In this document: positions 27,983 through 36,251 of the stretch, piece after piece
Position numbering within the stretch: position 1 is the stretch's first letter
Layout: each line of letters starts with the position of its first letter
Source of the DNA: Rickettsia felis URRWXCal2
Lineage (GTDB): Bacteria > Pseudomonadota > Alphaproteobacteria > Rickettsiales > Rickettsiaceae
Length of the DNA: 64,000 nt
NCBI GenBank assembly: GCA_000012145.1
Contig: CP000053.1
Coordinates: 1,116,001 to 1,180,000, forward strand
Direction: 5' to 3'
Position numbers and translations under genes: made by a program
The notes under the pieces: generated by a model
Databases searched by the model: none
What the model was told of the DNA's origin: nothing
Seen by the model: the letters and a program-made list of their open reading frames with translations, nothing else

Positions 27983-28137
27983 AGACCGCTAATAATGTTT
28001 AAGCTCCATTGTTGCAAGACCAATCTGTCAAAACTTAATATTAAGTTATGCCAGGGGTCTATTATTATAAGTGAGTAAAATCATGAAGTATAATGGAGGT
28101 TGTTGTCTTACAGCAACGGAGCTTAACCCCTGGCACC
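27983..28137. ncRNA. Candidate structured RNA with interleaved complementary segments
   Basis: A gene-free segment with two strong complementarities that interleave: aagctccattgttgcaagac (28001-28020) with gtcttacagcaacggagctt (28105-28124; 17 of 20 complementary), and tgccaggggt (28049-28058) with acccctggca (28126-28135; perfect). A 16-nt perfect palindrome aacttaatattaagtt lies between them. Interleaving means either a pseudoknot or two alternative folds. It is not recognised as tmRNA, 6S, SRP or RNase P RNA. Strand is unknown; it could also be a decayed palindromic element. Confidence 0.4.
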
Positions 28138-28205
28138 TTTATTTATTAATTCTAGATTAGGTTTAGGCATAAATTAAATAAAGGAATTGCGAGTAGTATT
28201 AGCTT

Positions 28206-28364
28206 ATGTTTAATAAAAATAAAGATTTATTAATTCTAAAAAATACAAATGCAAAAAATAAAGAAAAAACTAGAAAAAATTTTTTCTTTTCATCACCGTT
28301 TTTAATAATATTATTAATGTTTTTTTATTATCTTCTTAATATCTTAGAAATAAAATATTTCTAG
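28206..28364 (+). CDS. Possible 52-aa single-span membrane protein
   Basis: The frame from ATG 28206 to TAG reads MFNKNKDLLILKNTNAKNKE, a basic linker, then SSPFLIILLMFFYYLLNILEI ending KYF. The layout of a basic N-terminus and one hydrophobic helix suits a small inner-membrane protein. Shine-Dalgarno support is weak (aaagga lies over 20 nt upstream). It is convergent with coq7. Composition in an AT-rich region could produce this by chance, so it is tentative. Confidence 0.3.
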   Translation: MFNKNKDLLILKNTNAKNKEKTRKNFFFSSPFLIILLMFFYYLLNILEIKYF

Positions 28365-28391
28365 ATTTTTCAACTAACTAAGCTGTTAACT

Positions 28392-28931
28392 CTAAATTTT
28401 CTTACTTAAAATTATAGAGATACGACAAATTATCTTCACTATTTTACTAGTTATTTCTGCAAATACTGCCTCAGTACTATCATTCATTATAGCAATATTT
28501 TTATGTTCAATTTCATCAAGTCGAAATTTAATAATATTATTTAATAATTCCGGCTCAATATTTTTATTTTCTAAATAATTTATTTGCTGTTCATAATGTT
28601 TTTCTATTACTTCTTCTACACTCTCGGTAACAAGCATCGCTGTTTTTATTCCCATCAAGGAAGATAAAGCACCAAGTAAAAATCCGTAATGATGCCAAAA
28701 AAATAATAAAAACGTGGGTCTTACTTCTTTTTCTAGTAATTTTTTTTCAAAATAATTTAGATGGACCTCTTCGTGATCAAGCATTTCTTTAATTAATATA
28801 TGATCATTATGAGATTTGATATATTTTAGCTGCCCTTGATAAATTCTTTTTGCTCCATACTCTCCAGCATGATTAACTCTAATTATTTCGTGAATTTGTT
28901 TGTCAGGGTCAGAAAAATCAGGTCTTGGCAT
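28392..28931 (-). CDS. coq7: Demethoxyubiquinone hydroxylase (Coq7 family)
   Basis: 179 residues from ATG 28931 (MPRPDFSDPDKQIHEIIRVN). This is a ferritin-like di-iron monooxygenase of ubiquinone synthesis: RVNHAGEYGA, MLDHEEVHLNYFE, ESVEEVIEKHYEQQ and RLDEIEHKNIA supply the Glu and ExxH iron ligands. It adds the last hydroxyl to demethoxyubiquinone at the membrane. The frame stays open upstream through a P3 repeat (adding MEKSKETIRRGAERIIIREH and more), but the conserved family start is at 28931, so I exclude that extension. It lies downstream of holA on the same strand. Confidence 0.92.
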   Translation of the reverse strand: MPRPDFSDPDKQIHEIIRVNHAGEYGAKRIYQGQLKYIKSHNDHILIKEMLDHEEVHLNYFEKKLLEKEVRPTFLLFFWHHYGFLLGALSSLMGIKTAMLVTESVEEVIEKHYEQQINYLENKNIEPELLNNIIKFRLDEIEHKNIAIMNDSTEAVFAEITSKIVKIICRISIILSKKI

Positions 28932-28934
28932 AAT

Positions 28935-29083
28935 GTATACTCGTTTAATTTGAAAAATTGGCTGCGTCGTCTTATAAGAACTGCGGTGCTCACGTATTAT
29001 TATACGCTCCGCTCCTCGCCTTATAGTCTCCTTGCTCTTTTCCAAATTAAACTTCGTCTACTCTTCATTTACTTTAAAGTATA
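28935..29083. repeat. Palindromic element P3 between holA and coq7
   Basis: Ends gtatactcgtttaattt and acttcgtctactcttcattt...ttaaagtatac are inverted. One end overlaps the last codons and stop of holA (29074-29083), and the other lies 3 bp before the coq7 start codon, so the whole intergenic space is repeat. Confidence 0.87.
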
Positions 29084-30039
29084 CTTTGTAATAAATCGAA
29101 ACCAGCAGGATTTAATTTATAATCTACCTCCGCTTGCTGTAACAGTTTTAAAGTCTGTAAACATTCAGTTAGGCTAAGACTGTTTGCTATCTTTGTAAAA
29201 TCATTAATATATTGATAGAAAATCGGTGGTGATAATGATTTTATTGCGAGTTCCAAACTCTCACCGTTTTTTATTTTCGACAAAACTATATATAAATTTA
29301 AATAATGCCTTATTAATGCTCTAATAATTAAAACTTCATTGATATTTTGTTTTTTTAATATTTCCAGCTCTTGCAGAAAATTACTATAATCTTTTTTTGA
29401 AAAATACATTGCTAAATCACTGCCGTTTGCCGTAATTTCGCTACTTATAACTTTTAGAACATCGTTTAAAGTAATTTCTCTTCGATCATGAATAAAATAT
29501 ATCAATTTATTTATTTCGCTACAAATTAAATCATGATCACCTTTTAAATGAGCTTTTAAATAAGTGATAGCCTCTTTACTTATAATTTTATTAGTTTTTT
29601 CTACTTTACCTAAAATAATTCGTTCAATTTTTGCTTCATCGTCATGATAACAAGCAACTGCCGCTAAATATTCTTCTGTTTCAAAAAACTTTTTAAAGCT
29701 CCCGCTTGAAGTAATTTCCTCACCTATAAATACAGGAAAATTTATATAATCACTGCTTAGAATTGTTTTTAAATTCTTATCAATTGAATTCCCAACCGAT
29801 CTAATTTTAATTAATTCTTTTTGACCAAAAAAATTAGGCGAATTAAGTAATATTTCTAAAGATGAAATATTAAGCTCTGAGTATTCTATAGAAGTTTGTA
29901 GCATATTTAAGCTTTTTACTAAATGCTTATAAATTTTTTCTATATAGCCTTTATCAGGACCGTATAGTAAAAGAGCTCTAATCTTTCCGGCTTTTATTAG
30001 TTCAAATAATCTACCTATTTGTGAAAAATAAAATTTCAT
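29074..30039 (-). CDS. holA: DNA polymerase III delta subunit
   Basis: A 321-residue AAA+-fold clamp-loader wrench. MKFYFSQIGRLFELIKAGKI followed by RALLLYGPDKGYIEKIYKHL is the HolA opening; LKAHLKGDHDLICSEINKLI is the conserved central helix pair (usual form GNDLxxxxxELEKL), and YRLN-type KLNPAGFDLLQSIL ends it. Delta opens the beta clamp. Its final Ser-Ile-Leu and stop lie in the terminal repeat of a P3 element. It follows lptE by 7 nt, the order lptE-holA common in alphaproteobacteria. Confidence 0.92.
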   Translation of the reverse strand: MKFYFSQIGRLFELIKAGKIRALLLYGPDKGYIEKIYKHLVKSLNMLQTSIEYSELNISSLEILLNSPNFFGQKELIKIRSVGNSIDKNLKTILSSDYINFPVFIGEEITSSGSFKKFFETEEYLAAVACYHDDEAKIERIILGKVEKTNKIISKEAITYLKAHLKGDHDLICSEINKLIYFIHDRREITLNDVLKVISSEITANGSDLAMYFSKKDYSNFLQELEILKKQNINEVLIIRALIRHYLNLYIVLSKIKNGESLELAIKSLSPPIFYQYINDFTKIANSLSLTECLQTLKLLQQAEVDYKLNPAGFDLLQSIL

Positions 30040-30046
30040 AGCTTAA

Positions 30047-30520
30047 CTATTTCCGTGTAAAATATAAAATTAATCTGCTACGAATTTCTTCTGCTGCTTG
30101 ATATGCCAAGTCTATTCCTGTTTCATCTCTTTCAACATTTGTTGCATATGGTGTAAAAATAGCATTATATGACGTGTTTTGGTAAAACTTCTCTTCAATT
30201 AAAACTTTTTGGCTTTCTATATCAATTAATTTATACTTAACTAATTGATTAATATATTCCCTTAAAACATTAGAGTTTTTTTCAATAGTAGCAGGCATAG
30301 TTGTTGCGATAAGCTCTGCTTTAAGCAGGTATTTTGCTTTTGCTTTCTGAGGTAAAATACTAGTTAAACGATGATAAAACTCAGCTCCTTCAATTGTTCT
30401 AATCGGCTCAACTTTAATAGCTTCTAAATCATTATTTCTACCGTATTTTTCACTATATACCGGTTTTAAATTACAACTACTCATTAGAAAGAATATAATT
30501 ACTACAAATAAAGAACGCAT
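30047..30520 (-). CDS. lptE: LPS-assembly lipoprotein LptE-like
   Basis: A 157-residue lipoprotein: MRSLFVVIIFFLMSSCNLKP has a lipobox with Cys at 16. The body (AIKVEPIRTIEGAEFYHRLT ... VLREYINQLVKYKLIDIESQ ... ATNVERDETGIDLAYQAAEEIRSRL) matches the LptE/RlpB pattern with the late AxxExIRxRL helix. LptE plugs the LptD barrel that inserts LPS in the outer membrane. The conserved neighbour holA supports the call. The start is ATG 30520. Confidence 0.85.
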   Translation of the reverse strand: MRSLFVVIIFFLMSSCNLKPVYSEKYGRNNDLEAIKVEPIRTIEGAEFYHRLTSILPQKAKAKYLLKAELIATTMPATIEKNSNVLREYINQLVKYKLIDIESQKVLIEEKFYQNTSYNAIFTPYATNVERDETGIDLAYQAAEEIRSRLILYFTRK

Positions 30521-30694
30521 ATACTAGATTAAGATTGGTTTTTTATATTAATAACAGTTTATTTCGATTTTGTGAAAGAAAATTATAATAATTAGCATTT
30601 ATTAATACTTATGGTAATTATATATTAATTTATGATGACATTTATAAATAAGTCTTATATATTGTCGTTTCAAAATAATTTTAAGGTATTAATT

Positions 30695-31054
30695 ATGAAA
30701 TTGGAAAGCTTTATACAAAAATTAAATAAGACATGCTTAAAGCTATATCAAAACGTAACCACCGCAGTAAAAGATATATATAAATCTTATTTTCCTTCAA
30801 AATCAACCTTTCAAGAAACAAACTCGAGTTCAGCGAGCTTAGAGGATTCTATACCTTCTAAAATGAATTTAGTTAGAAATGATGAAACACTGCAAGGAAA
30901 ATTAATGCGTGTTGAAGAGCATACGTTACAAAAAACAACATATATAGCTAGCGAAGATGGGATAATAACCCCTGTTTATGGCTATGATTCATACAAAACA
31001 GCGTATTATCAAGTTGAAGAGTTAGGAAAAGAAATACCTGTCACTGAGTTATAA
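30695..31054 (+). CDS. Hypothetical protein (119 aa), unknown
   Basis: The start is ATG 30695, 10 nt after taaggt; two earlier in-frame ATGs at 30632 and 30635 lack a ribosome site. The product begins MKLESFIQKLNKTCLKLYQN, has a Ser-rich middle (SKSTFQETNSSSASLEDSIP) and ends ...YYQVEELGKEIPVTEL. There is no signal peptide, membrane span or recognised domain. The short, polar, Ser-rich character is compatible with a secreted effector, but nothing proves it. It is divergent from lptE. Confidence 0.55.
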   Translation: MKLESFIQKLNKTCLKLYQNVTTAVKDIYKSYFPSKSTFQETNSSSASLEDSIPSKMNLVRNDETLQGKLMRVEEHTLQKTTYIASEDGIITPVYGYDSYKTAYYQVEELGKEIPVTEL

Positions 31055-31122
31055 TTTTTAAGCTTAAAATACTTTATAGGTAAGTTTTACATACTTATCG
31101 TTTTTTATTAAAGAACTCTCTA

Positions 31123-31171
31123 CATCTTCCTTGCAAATCTAATACTCTATGTTAAATTTACAAGGAAGATG
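31123..31171. terminator. Inverted repeat, possible transcription end
   Basis: catcttccttg (31123-31133) pairs with caaggaagatg (31161-31171), extended by aaat/attt, around a 19-nt loop. It lies between convergent genes ending at 31054 and 31207. No clean T-run follows on either strand, so it may be a processing or structural element rather than a true terminator. Confidence 0.4.
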
Positions 31172-31206
31172 CTCGCTTTAAGTTAAGACGTTTACATTTA
31201 AGCTTT

Positions 31207-31851
31207 TTAAAACTCATCACTATTTGTAGGATTAGTTTGTCCAACTAATTTATACCCCATATATTCTTCAAAAGCTTTTTCCAAATTAGACTGTACCACT
31301 TCTATAGGAAGACATTTTGGAGGGGTTATAGGGACATATTTTGCCGGTTTTATAAGTGCTTGATCTATAACATTCCGTTCATACTCTTGTAATATTTTTA
31401 GTATTTCCGTACTAGTATTATAACATGATGGAGTAAGACCTAAAGCATCTTTTTTTGTTACTAAAATAGGTTCTTCATTTAATAAAATTTCAATAATTTC
31501 TTTTTTATTATTAACCCCTGCAACTGCCGAATGTAAGACTGATAAACCCTGAGGAGTTGTAGAATTTATAGAATCCCGATTTACTTTTAAGATCTCTACT
31601 ACCAACTTTTTTTTACCATGTTCCGCTGCTTCGTGTAATAAAGCATTGGGATTATTTTCAATACATACCTTTAATGCACTATTAAAAATTGCTATACCGT
31701 CTTTTGTTTTATCTTTAAGTAATTTTGCCAACTCATCTATATCGCTCTTTACTGATGTGGATTTCATTTCTATATCTGAATCGGGCGAACCTGGCCCCGG
31801 AGATTTATCTAAAGCCGATGTAGATAAAGTAGGTATTTGTTGTTTTCTCAT
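31207..31851 (-). CDS. Ankyrin-like hypothetical protein (214 aa)
   Basis: The start is ATG 31851, 6 nt after aggag in the leader ataaatttaggagaatta. The product begins MRKQQIPTLSTSALDKSPGP with a Ser/Pro-rich head. Two degenerate ankyrin repeats follow at about 85-160 (NALLHEAAEHGKKKLVVEIL; GLSVLHSAVAGVNNKKEIIEILL), and the protein ends in a polar tail. Ankyrin proteins of Rickettsia are often secreted effectors binding host proteins. The identical leader precedes the next gene upstream, suggesting a shared origin. Confidence 0.65.
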   Translation of the reverse strand: MRKQQIPTLSTSALDKSPGPGSPDSDIEMKSTSVKSDIDELAKLLKDKTKDGIAIFNSALKVCIENNPNALLHEAAEHGKKKLVVEILKVNRDSINSTTPQGLSVLHSAVAGVNNKKEIIEILLNEEPILVTKKDALGLTPSCYNTSTEILKILQEYERNVIDQALIKPAKYVPITPPKCLPIEVVQSNLEKAFEEYMGYKLVGQTNPTNSDEF

Positions 31852-31945
31852 TAATTCTCCTAAATTTATCAATGATGCAAATAGCAAATTATTACATAAT
31901 CCGCTATTCGCATTAAATATCTATATTTTTGATTAGGAATACCAT

Positions 31946-32338
31946 CTACTCCTCTGGGGAATGTCCCAAAAGATTTGAATATTGTGTATCTTCTTCTGAG
32001 TAAAAGGAAGGCTTTATTATTGCACCTTTAGGAGATATATACTTTCCTAAATTAGGTGCTAATTCTATCATGCAATCAATTAAAGTATCTTTTTTATCCT
32101 TAACTGCTAAATTCAGAATATCATATAACTTTGATCGGTGAGCATATAAGTGGTATCTTGTTATATCTAATAAATACTGTCCACAAATTTCTAATTTATT
32201 GTTTTCACGTAGATACTTAAAATAATTTAACGTATTTTCAGCATTACATAATCCTTCATCATAAAGGTTATATTGCCTATCCATTAATTCTCCTAAACTG
32301 CATAATTTTTCATAATATATGGTATTTTTCTTAGTCAT
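31946..32338 (-). CDS. Hypothetical protein (130 aa), possible ankyrin-family remnant
   Basis: MTKKNTIYYEKLCSLGELMD ... RSKLYDILNLAVKDKKDTLI ... GKYISPKGAIIKPSFYSEED. The helix pair LYDILNLAVKDKKDTLIDCMIEL looks like one ankyrin repeat. Two starts have the same aggagaatta ribosome site: 32338 and an internal ATG at 32284 (MDRQYNLYDEG). A hairpin can bury the first site. It lies 94 bp upstream of the ankyrin-like gene on the same strand; the two may be parts of one decayed gene. Confidence 0.55.
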   Translation of the reverse strand: MTKKNTIYYEKLCSLGELMDRQYNLYDEGLCNAENTLNYFKYLRENNKLEICGQYLLDITRYHLYAHRSKLYDILNLAVKDKKDTLIDCMIELAPNLGKYISPKGAIIKPSFYSEEDTQYSNLLGHSPEE

Positions 32339-32340
32339 TA

Positions 32341-32383
32341 ATTCTCCTAAATTTATAAATTATTAATTATTTTAGGAGGAATT
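32341..32383 (-). promoter_or_regulatory. Hairpin sequestering the ribosome site of the 31946-32338 gene
   Basis: On the minus strand, cctcctaaa (read from about 32382) can pair with tttaggag just before ATG 32338, leaving an AT-only loop of about 18 nt. The buried bases are the Shine-Dalgarno itself. Several more copies of the ttaggagaatt motif in either orientation lie between 31850 and 32590. Confidence 0.4.
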
Positions 32384-32399
32384 GCTAATTAGTTTTTTC

Positions 32400-32491
32400 C
32401 GTCATTGCGAGGAAATTATGAAATAATTGACGAAGCAATCTCAGGATATTTGACGAGATTGCCACGCAGCCTATGGCTGCTCGCAATGACG
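32400..32491. repeat. Family B palindromic element inside a larger inverted repeat
   Basis: Arms cgtcattgcgaggaaattat and ggctgctcgcaatgacg. It is itself flanked by an inverted pair: ttttaggaggaattgctaat (32370-32389) and the reverse complement of ctaatttgcaattctcctaa (from about 32541). The remaining gap to 32658 is AT-rich with no gene. Confidence 0.82.
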
Positions 32492-32658
32492 ACTTTAGTA
32501 TCCACGTAGGAATATTATAGTATAGTGAACAACACTGAGCTAATTTGCAATTCTCCTAAAATTAAGATTATAAATTTAGGAGTAATAACGCAACAAAACG
32601 AGTTGAATTGATTGCGACTTAATTGATTAAGAATTGTTAATTTATCACAATCGATTAG

Positions 32659-34131
32659 TTACTGAAGTTTTATATTTTCCATATCCCAATCATGAGAAAC
32701 AGTATTATACTTTAATATATAAGGCTTGGTATCTATAGAATCCAAGGTTACATCGGCAATCATATCATCATGTGACGAGATGAGTTCGTTATAGCCAAAA
32801 TTAGCATAGTAAGGTTGATAATTTTTAAATCTAACCGTTATAAATTTCTCTTTAGTAATAGCGGGTAAGAATTTCACCAAATCTTCAAGATTACTTAAGA
32901 CCAAATCTTTCATCTCAAAAATTTGTAATCTATAAACATTTTTATAATCTTTAGTAAAAAATGTCGGTATAGAGCTAAAGCTACTACCAGATTGAACGGA
33001 GGCTATACTTAGAGCTTTAAGCGGGACACCCGATTTATTACTAAAATAATCATCGGCTTCAAAAAATACCGCACCGCCGAAATTTATCATTTTAGCGATT
33101 TTATTATTGTTTACATCATATAAATCTACTGCTTGTTCTAGCTTTTTTCCGTCACGAAATATAGTAAGTTTAATAGCTATTCCTTTAAAATTATCCATTT
33201 CTCTATCAAATAATGCTAGATTACCGCCGAGTTCCTTATCATTAACTGCCCAAATAATATCACCGGCTTTTAAAGATTTTTCAGCAGGCGAACCGGCTAG
33301 AACTGCCTTAACGCTTATCACTCTATTTCTACTATCAGGAAATTTATTTATATATTTATCCATTTCTTCTTTAGGGAAATTATGATGTCTAACTGCTTTA
33401 TTTAAAGAATATAACTCGCTTATTATTCCTATATGCTTTCTGCTTGGTTGTTTATTACTCTTTAAACTTTCTAAGGTGCGAGCTACATAATCACCGTGCA
33501 GTGCTAGAGAATGAGTTTTACCGCCGCCGTATAATACTCCTATAGCCTCAATCTTATCATTTAGTACCGGTGAACCGCTAGCACCGCCGGTACTATTTAA
33601 ATTAATAACATAAGTACATTGCGGCATTAAACCTTCAATATTATAAAGATCGGACAAATAACCGGTATGGAAAGAAAAACCTTTTGCTTCCGTGTTACCG
33701 ACTACGAAAACCTTTTGATTTAACTTTGGAATCTCATTTGAGAAAGCTATTTGTGTTGCCGATGCCGGTATATCTTTGCTCTCTACTTTTAAAACGGCAT
33801 AATCCTGCCAAATATCGTAATAGATAAGCTTTGCTTCTGCCTGCTCGCCATTATAAAAAGTAACAAAATAAGTTCCGATAGACGCACCACCGACAACATG
33901 AGTATTAGTAATTATATAACCGTTATTCTTATCGTTAATAAATCCCGTTCCTGTCCAACTACTTGTATCATCATATGCCGATACGGCAATTCTAGTATCA
34001 ATTGTTACGATTGCTTTCTTCGCTTTTTCAAATATAGCACTGCTTGCTTCAGAAGATGCTAAAACTATATTATTTAGGAAAACTAAATTAATAATAAATA
34101 AAAGTTTTAGTAAAATCGGTAGTTTTTTCAT
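32659..34131 (-). CDS. HtrA-like trypsin-fold serine protease with PDZ domain
   Basis: 490 residues from ATG 34131 (gaggtg lies 4 nt upstream). The signal peptide MKKLPILLKLLFIINLVFLN...VLA marks export. The protease domain carries the triad: NTHVVGG (His), WQDYAVLKV (Asp) and STGGASGSPVL (Ser). One PDZ-like domain (VLAGSPAEKSLKAGDIIWAV) follows near 275, then a ~150-residue tail not typical of DegP. It is likely periplasmic and involved in protein quality control or surface processing. It is divergent from dnaK with only 84 bp between starts, suggesting shared stress control. Confidence 0.86.
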   Translation of the reverse strand: MKKLPILLKLLFIINLVFLNNIVLASSEASSAIFEKAKKAIVTIDTRIAVSAYDDTSSWTGTGFINDKNNGYIITNTHVVGGASIGTYFVTFYNGEQAEAKLIYYDIWQDYAVLKVESKDIPASATQIAFSNEIPKLNQKVFVVGNTEAKGFSFHTGYLSDLYNIEGLMPQCTYVINLNSTGGASGSPVLNDKIEAIGVLYGGGKTHSLALHGDYVARTLESLKSNKQPSRKHIGIISELYSLNKAVRHHNFPKEEMDKYINKFPDSRNRVISVKAVLAGSPAEKSLKAGDIIWAVNDKELGGNLALFDREMDNFKGIAIKLTIFRDGKKLEQAVDLYDVNNNKIAKMINFGGAVFFEADDYFSNKSGVPLKALSIASVQSGSSFSSIPTFFTKDYKNVYRLQIFEMKDLVLSNLEDLVKFLPAITKEKFITVRFKNYQPYYANFGYNELISSHDDMIADVTLDSIDTKPYILKYNTVSHDWDMENIKLQ

Positions 34132-34139
34132 TTTCACCT

Positions 34140-34168
34140 CTTGTAAAATCATTTAAGCCGCACTATAT
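34140..34168 (+). promoter_or_regulatory. Possible sigma-32-type promoter for dnaK
   Basis: cttgtaa at 34140-34146 and ccgcactatat at 34158-34168 resemble the heat-shock -35 (CTTGAA) and -10 (CCCCATAT) elements with a slightly short spacer, 48 bp before the dnaK ATG. It is inferred from pattern and from the gene alone. Confidence 0.35.
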
Positions 34169-34215
34169 CAAATAAAAAGTCATAATAAAATAAAAAAAAG
34201 AAAACGAGGAATCTT

Positions 34216-36099
34216 ATGGGAAAAGTAATAGGTATCGACCTTGGGACTACTAACTCTTGTGTTGCGGTCATGGAAGGTAAAGAGCCAAAAGTAATAGAAA
34301 ATTCAGAAGGCGAGAGAACTACGCCGTCAATAATAGCTTTTGCAAACGGCGAAAAATTAGTCGGGCAGTCTGCTAAGAGACAAGCAGTAACCAACCCTCG
34401 CAATACTATATATGCAGTAAAGCGATTAATCGGTAGAAATTTCACCGATCCTATGGTTAAGAAAGACCAAGATATCGTACCGTATAGCATAGTTAAAGCC
34501 GACAACAATGATGCATGGGTCGAAGCTGATAACAATAAATATTCACCAAGCCAAATTAGTGCTTTTATTTTACAAAAAATGAAAGAAACCGCAGAGAATT
34601 ATTTAGGCGAAAAAGTAACACAAGCAGTAATAACCGTGCCTGCTTATTTCAATGATGCACAACGTCAAGCAACAAAAGATGCTGGTAAAATAGCAGGTCT
34701 TGAGGTCCTTAGAATAATTAACGAGCCGACTGCTGCAGCTCTTGCTTACGGTTTTGATAAATCGGCAAGTAAAACTATTGCAGTATACGATCTTGGCGGC
34801 GGAACATTCGATGTTTCAATTCTTGAAATCGGTGACGGTGTTTTTGAAGTAAAATCAACAAACGGCGATACATTCCTTGGTGGTGAGGATTTTGATACAA
34901 GAATATTAAACCATTTAATAGATGTATTCAAAAAAGAAAGCGGTATAGATTTACGTAATGATCCTTTAGCACTTCAACGTTTGAAAGAAGCGGCAGAAAA
35001 GGCTAAAAAAGAGCTATCTTCCGCAGTAACTACCGATATTAATTTACCTTATATTACGGCTGATAGTACAGGACCAAAACATTTAAATATTAAATTCACT
35101 AGAGCAGAACTCGAAAAATTAGTAGATGATTTAATTGAAAAAACCGTTGAGCCTTGCCGTAAAGCATTAAAGGATGCAGGTTTAAAAGCTTCTGATATTC
35201 AGGAAGTAGTACTTGTCGGCGGTATGACCAGAATGCCGAAAGTACAAGAAGCCGTAAAGAAATTCTTTGGGCGTGAACCGCATAAAGGCGTAAATCCTGA
35301 TGAGGTTGTAGCACTTGGTGCTGCTATTCAAGGCGGAGTACTTAACAGAGAAGTAACGGATATATTATTATTAGACGTTACGCCTCTATCTCTTGGTATT
35401 GAAACCCTTGGCGGCGTATTTACAAGGTTAATCGATCGTAATACTACTATACCTACTAAAAAAAGTCAGGTATTCTCAACTGCTGACGATAATCAGCATG
35501 CCGTAACTATTAGAGTGTTTCAAGGTGAACGTGAAATGGCAGCTAGTAATAAATTACTCGGTCAGTTTAATCTTGAAGGCATACCTCCGTCGCCTAGAGG
35601 TGTTCCACAAATAGAGGTAACATTTGATATTGACGTTAATGGAATAGTGCATGTTTCGGCTAAAGATAAAGCAAGCGGTAAGGAGCAGAAAGTAACTATT
35701 CAGGCTTCCGGCGGTCTTAGCGATGCCGAAATCGAACAAATGGTTAAAGATGCTGAACAGAATGCCGATGAAGATAAAAAGCGTAAAGAGCTTATTGAAG
35801 CAAAAAATGCTGCCGATAGTTTAGTTTATTCTACTGAAAAGAGTCTTACGGAGTATGGTGATAAATTATCATCAGAAGATAAAGGAGCTGCTGAAGAAGC
35901 ACTATCTGCTTTAAAAGCTGCTCTTGAGTCGGAAGATGCTGCTTTGATTAAAGAAAAGACAGAGAGCTTAACTGCAGCTAGTATGAAAATCGGTGAAGCA
36001 ATGTATAAAGCACAAAGCGAAAGCCAGCCTGCTGAAGAAAATACTGCTAACGATGAAAAAGTAGTAGATGCCGATTTTCAGGATGTAGAGAAGAAGTAG
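34216..36099 (+). CDS. dnaK: Chaperone DnaK (Hsp70)
   Basis: A 627-residue Hsp70: [17 protein letters not shown] opening, [31 protein letters not shown], linker [19 protein letters not shown] and substrate-binding beta domain, ending in a lid with the acidic tail [16 protein letters not shown]. It folds and protects proteins with DnaJ and GrpE. The Shine-Dalgarno cgagga precedes ATG 34216. It is clean of palindromic inserts, unlike HscA. dnaJ follows 152 bp later after a family-B repeat. Confidence 0.98.
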   Translation: MGKVIGIDLGTTNSCVAVMEGKEPKVIENSEGERTTPSIIAFANGEKLVGQSAKRQAVTNPRNTIYAVKRLIGRNFTDPMVKKDQDIVPYSIVKADNNDAWVEADNNKYSPSQISAFILQKMKETAENYLGEKVTQAVITVPAYFNDAQRQATKDAGKIAGLEVLRIINEPTAAALAYGFDKSASKTIAVYDLGGGTFDVSILEIGDGVFEVKSTNGDTFLGGEDFDTRILNHLIDVFKKESGIDLRNDPLALQRLKEAAEKAKKELSSAVTTDINLPYITADSTGPKHLNIKFTRAELEKLVDDLIEKTVEPCRKALKDAGLKASDIQEVVLVGGMTRMPKVQEAVKKFFGREPHKGVNPDEVVALGAAIQGGVLNREVTDILLLDVTPLSLGIETLGGVFTRLIDRNTTIPTKKSQVFSTADDNQHAVTIRVFQGEREMAASNKLLGQFNLEGIPPSPRGVPQIEVTFDIDVNGIVHVSAKDKASGKEQKVTIQASGGLSDAEIEQMVKDAEQNADEDKKRKELIEAKNAADSLVYSTEKSLTEYGDKLSSEDKGAAEEALSALKAALESEDAALIKEKTESLTAASMKIGEAMYKAQSESQPAEENTANDEKVVDADFQDVEKK

Positions 36100-36131
36100 A
36101 AGTAATTTCGTCATTGGGCGTGGGCATCCCC

Positions 36132-36224
36132 CGTCATTGCGAGGAGCGAAGCGACGCGGCAATCTCGTGCCAAACTCCTGAGATTGCTTCGTCAAATTAC
36201 TATGTAATTTTCCTCGCAATGACG
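36132..36224. repeat. Family B palindromic element between dnaK and dnaJ
   Basis: Arms cgtcattgcgaggagcgaag and tttcctcgcaatgacg, 93 bp. It separates two co-oriented chaperone genes and could attenuate dnaJ transcription. Confidence 0.88.
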
Positions 36225-36251
36225 TTACAATCTCATTTTATAAATTAAATT

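Noticed and set aside
28392..29045. Longer Coq7 with 38 extra N-terminal residues
   Set aside because: The extension is encoded by a P3 repeat, and the conserved family start MPRPDFSDPDK is at 28931.
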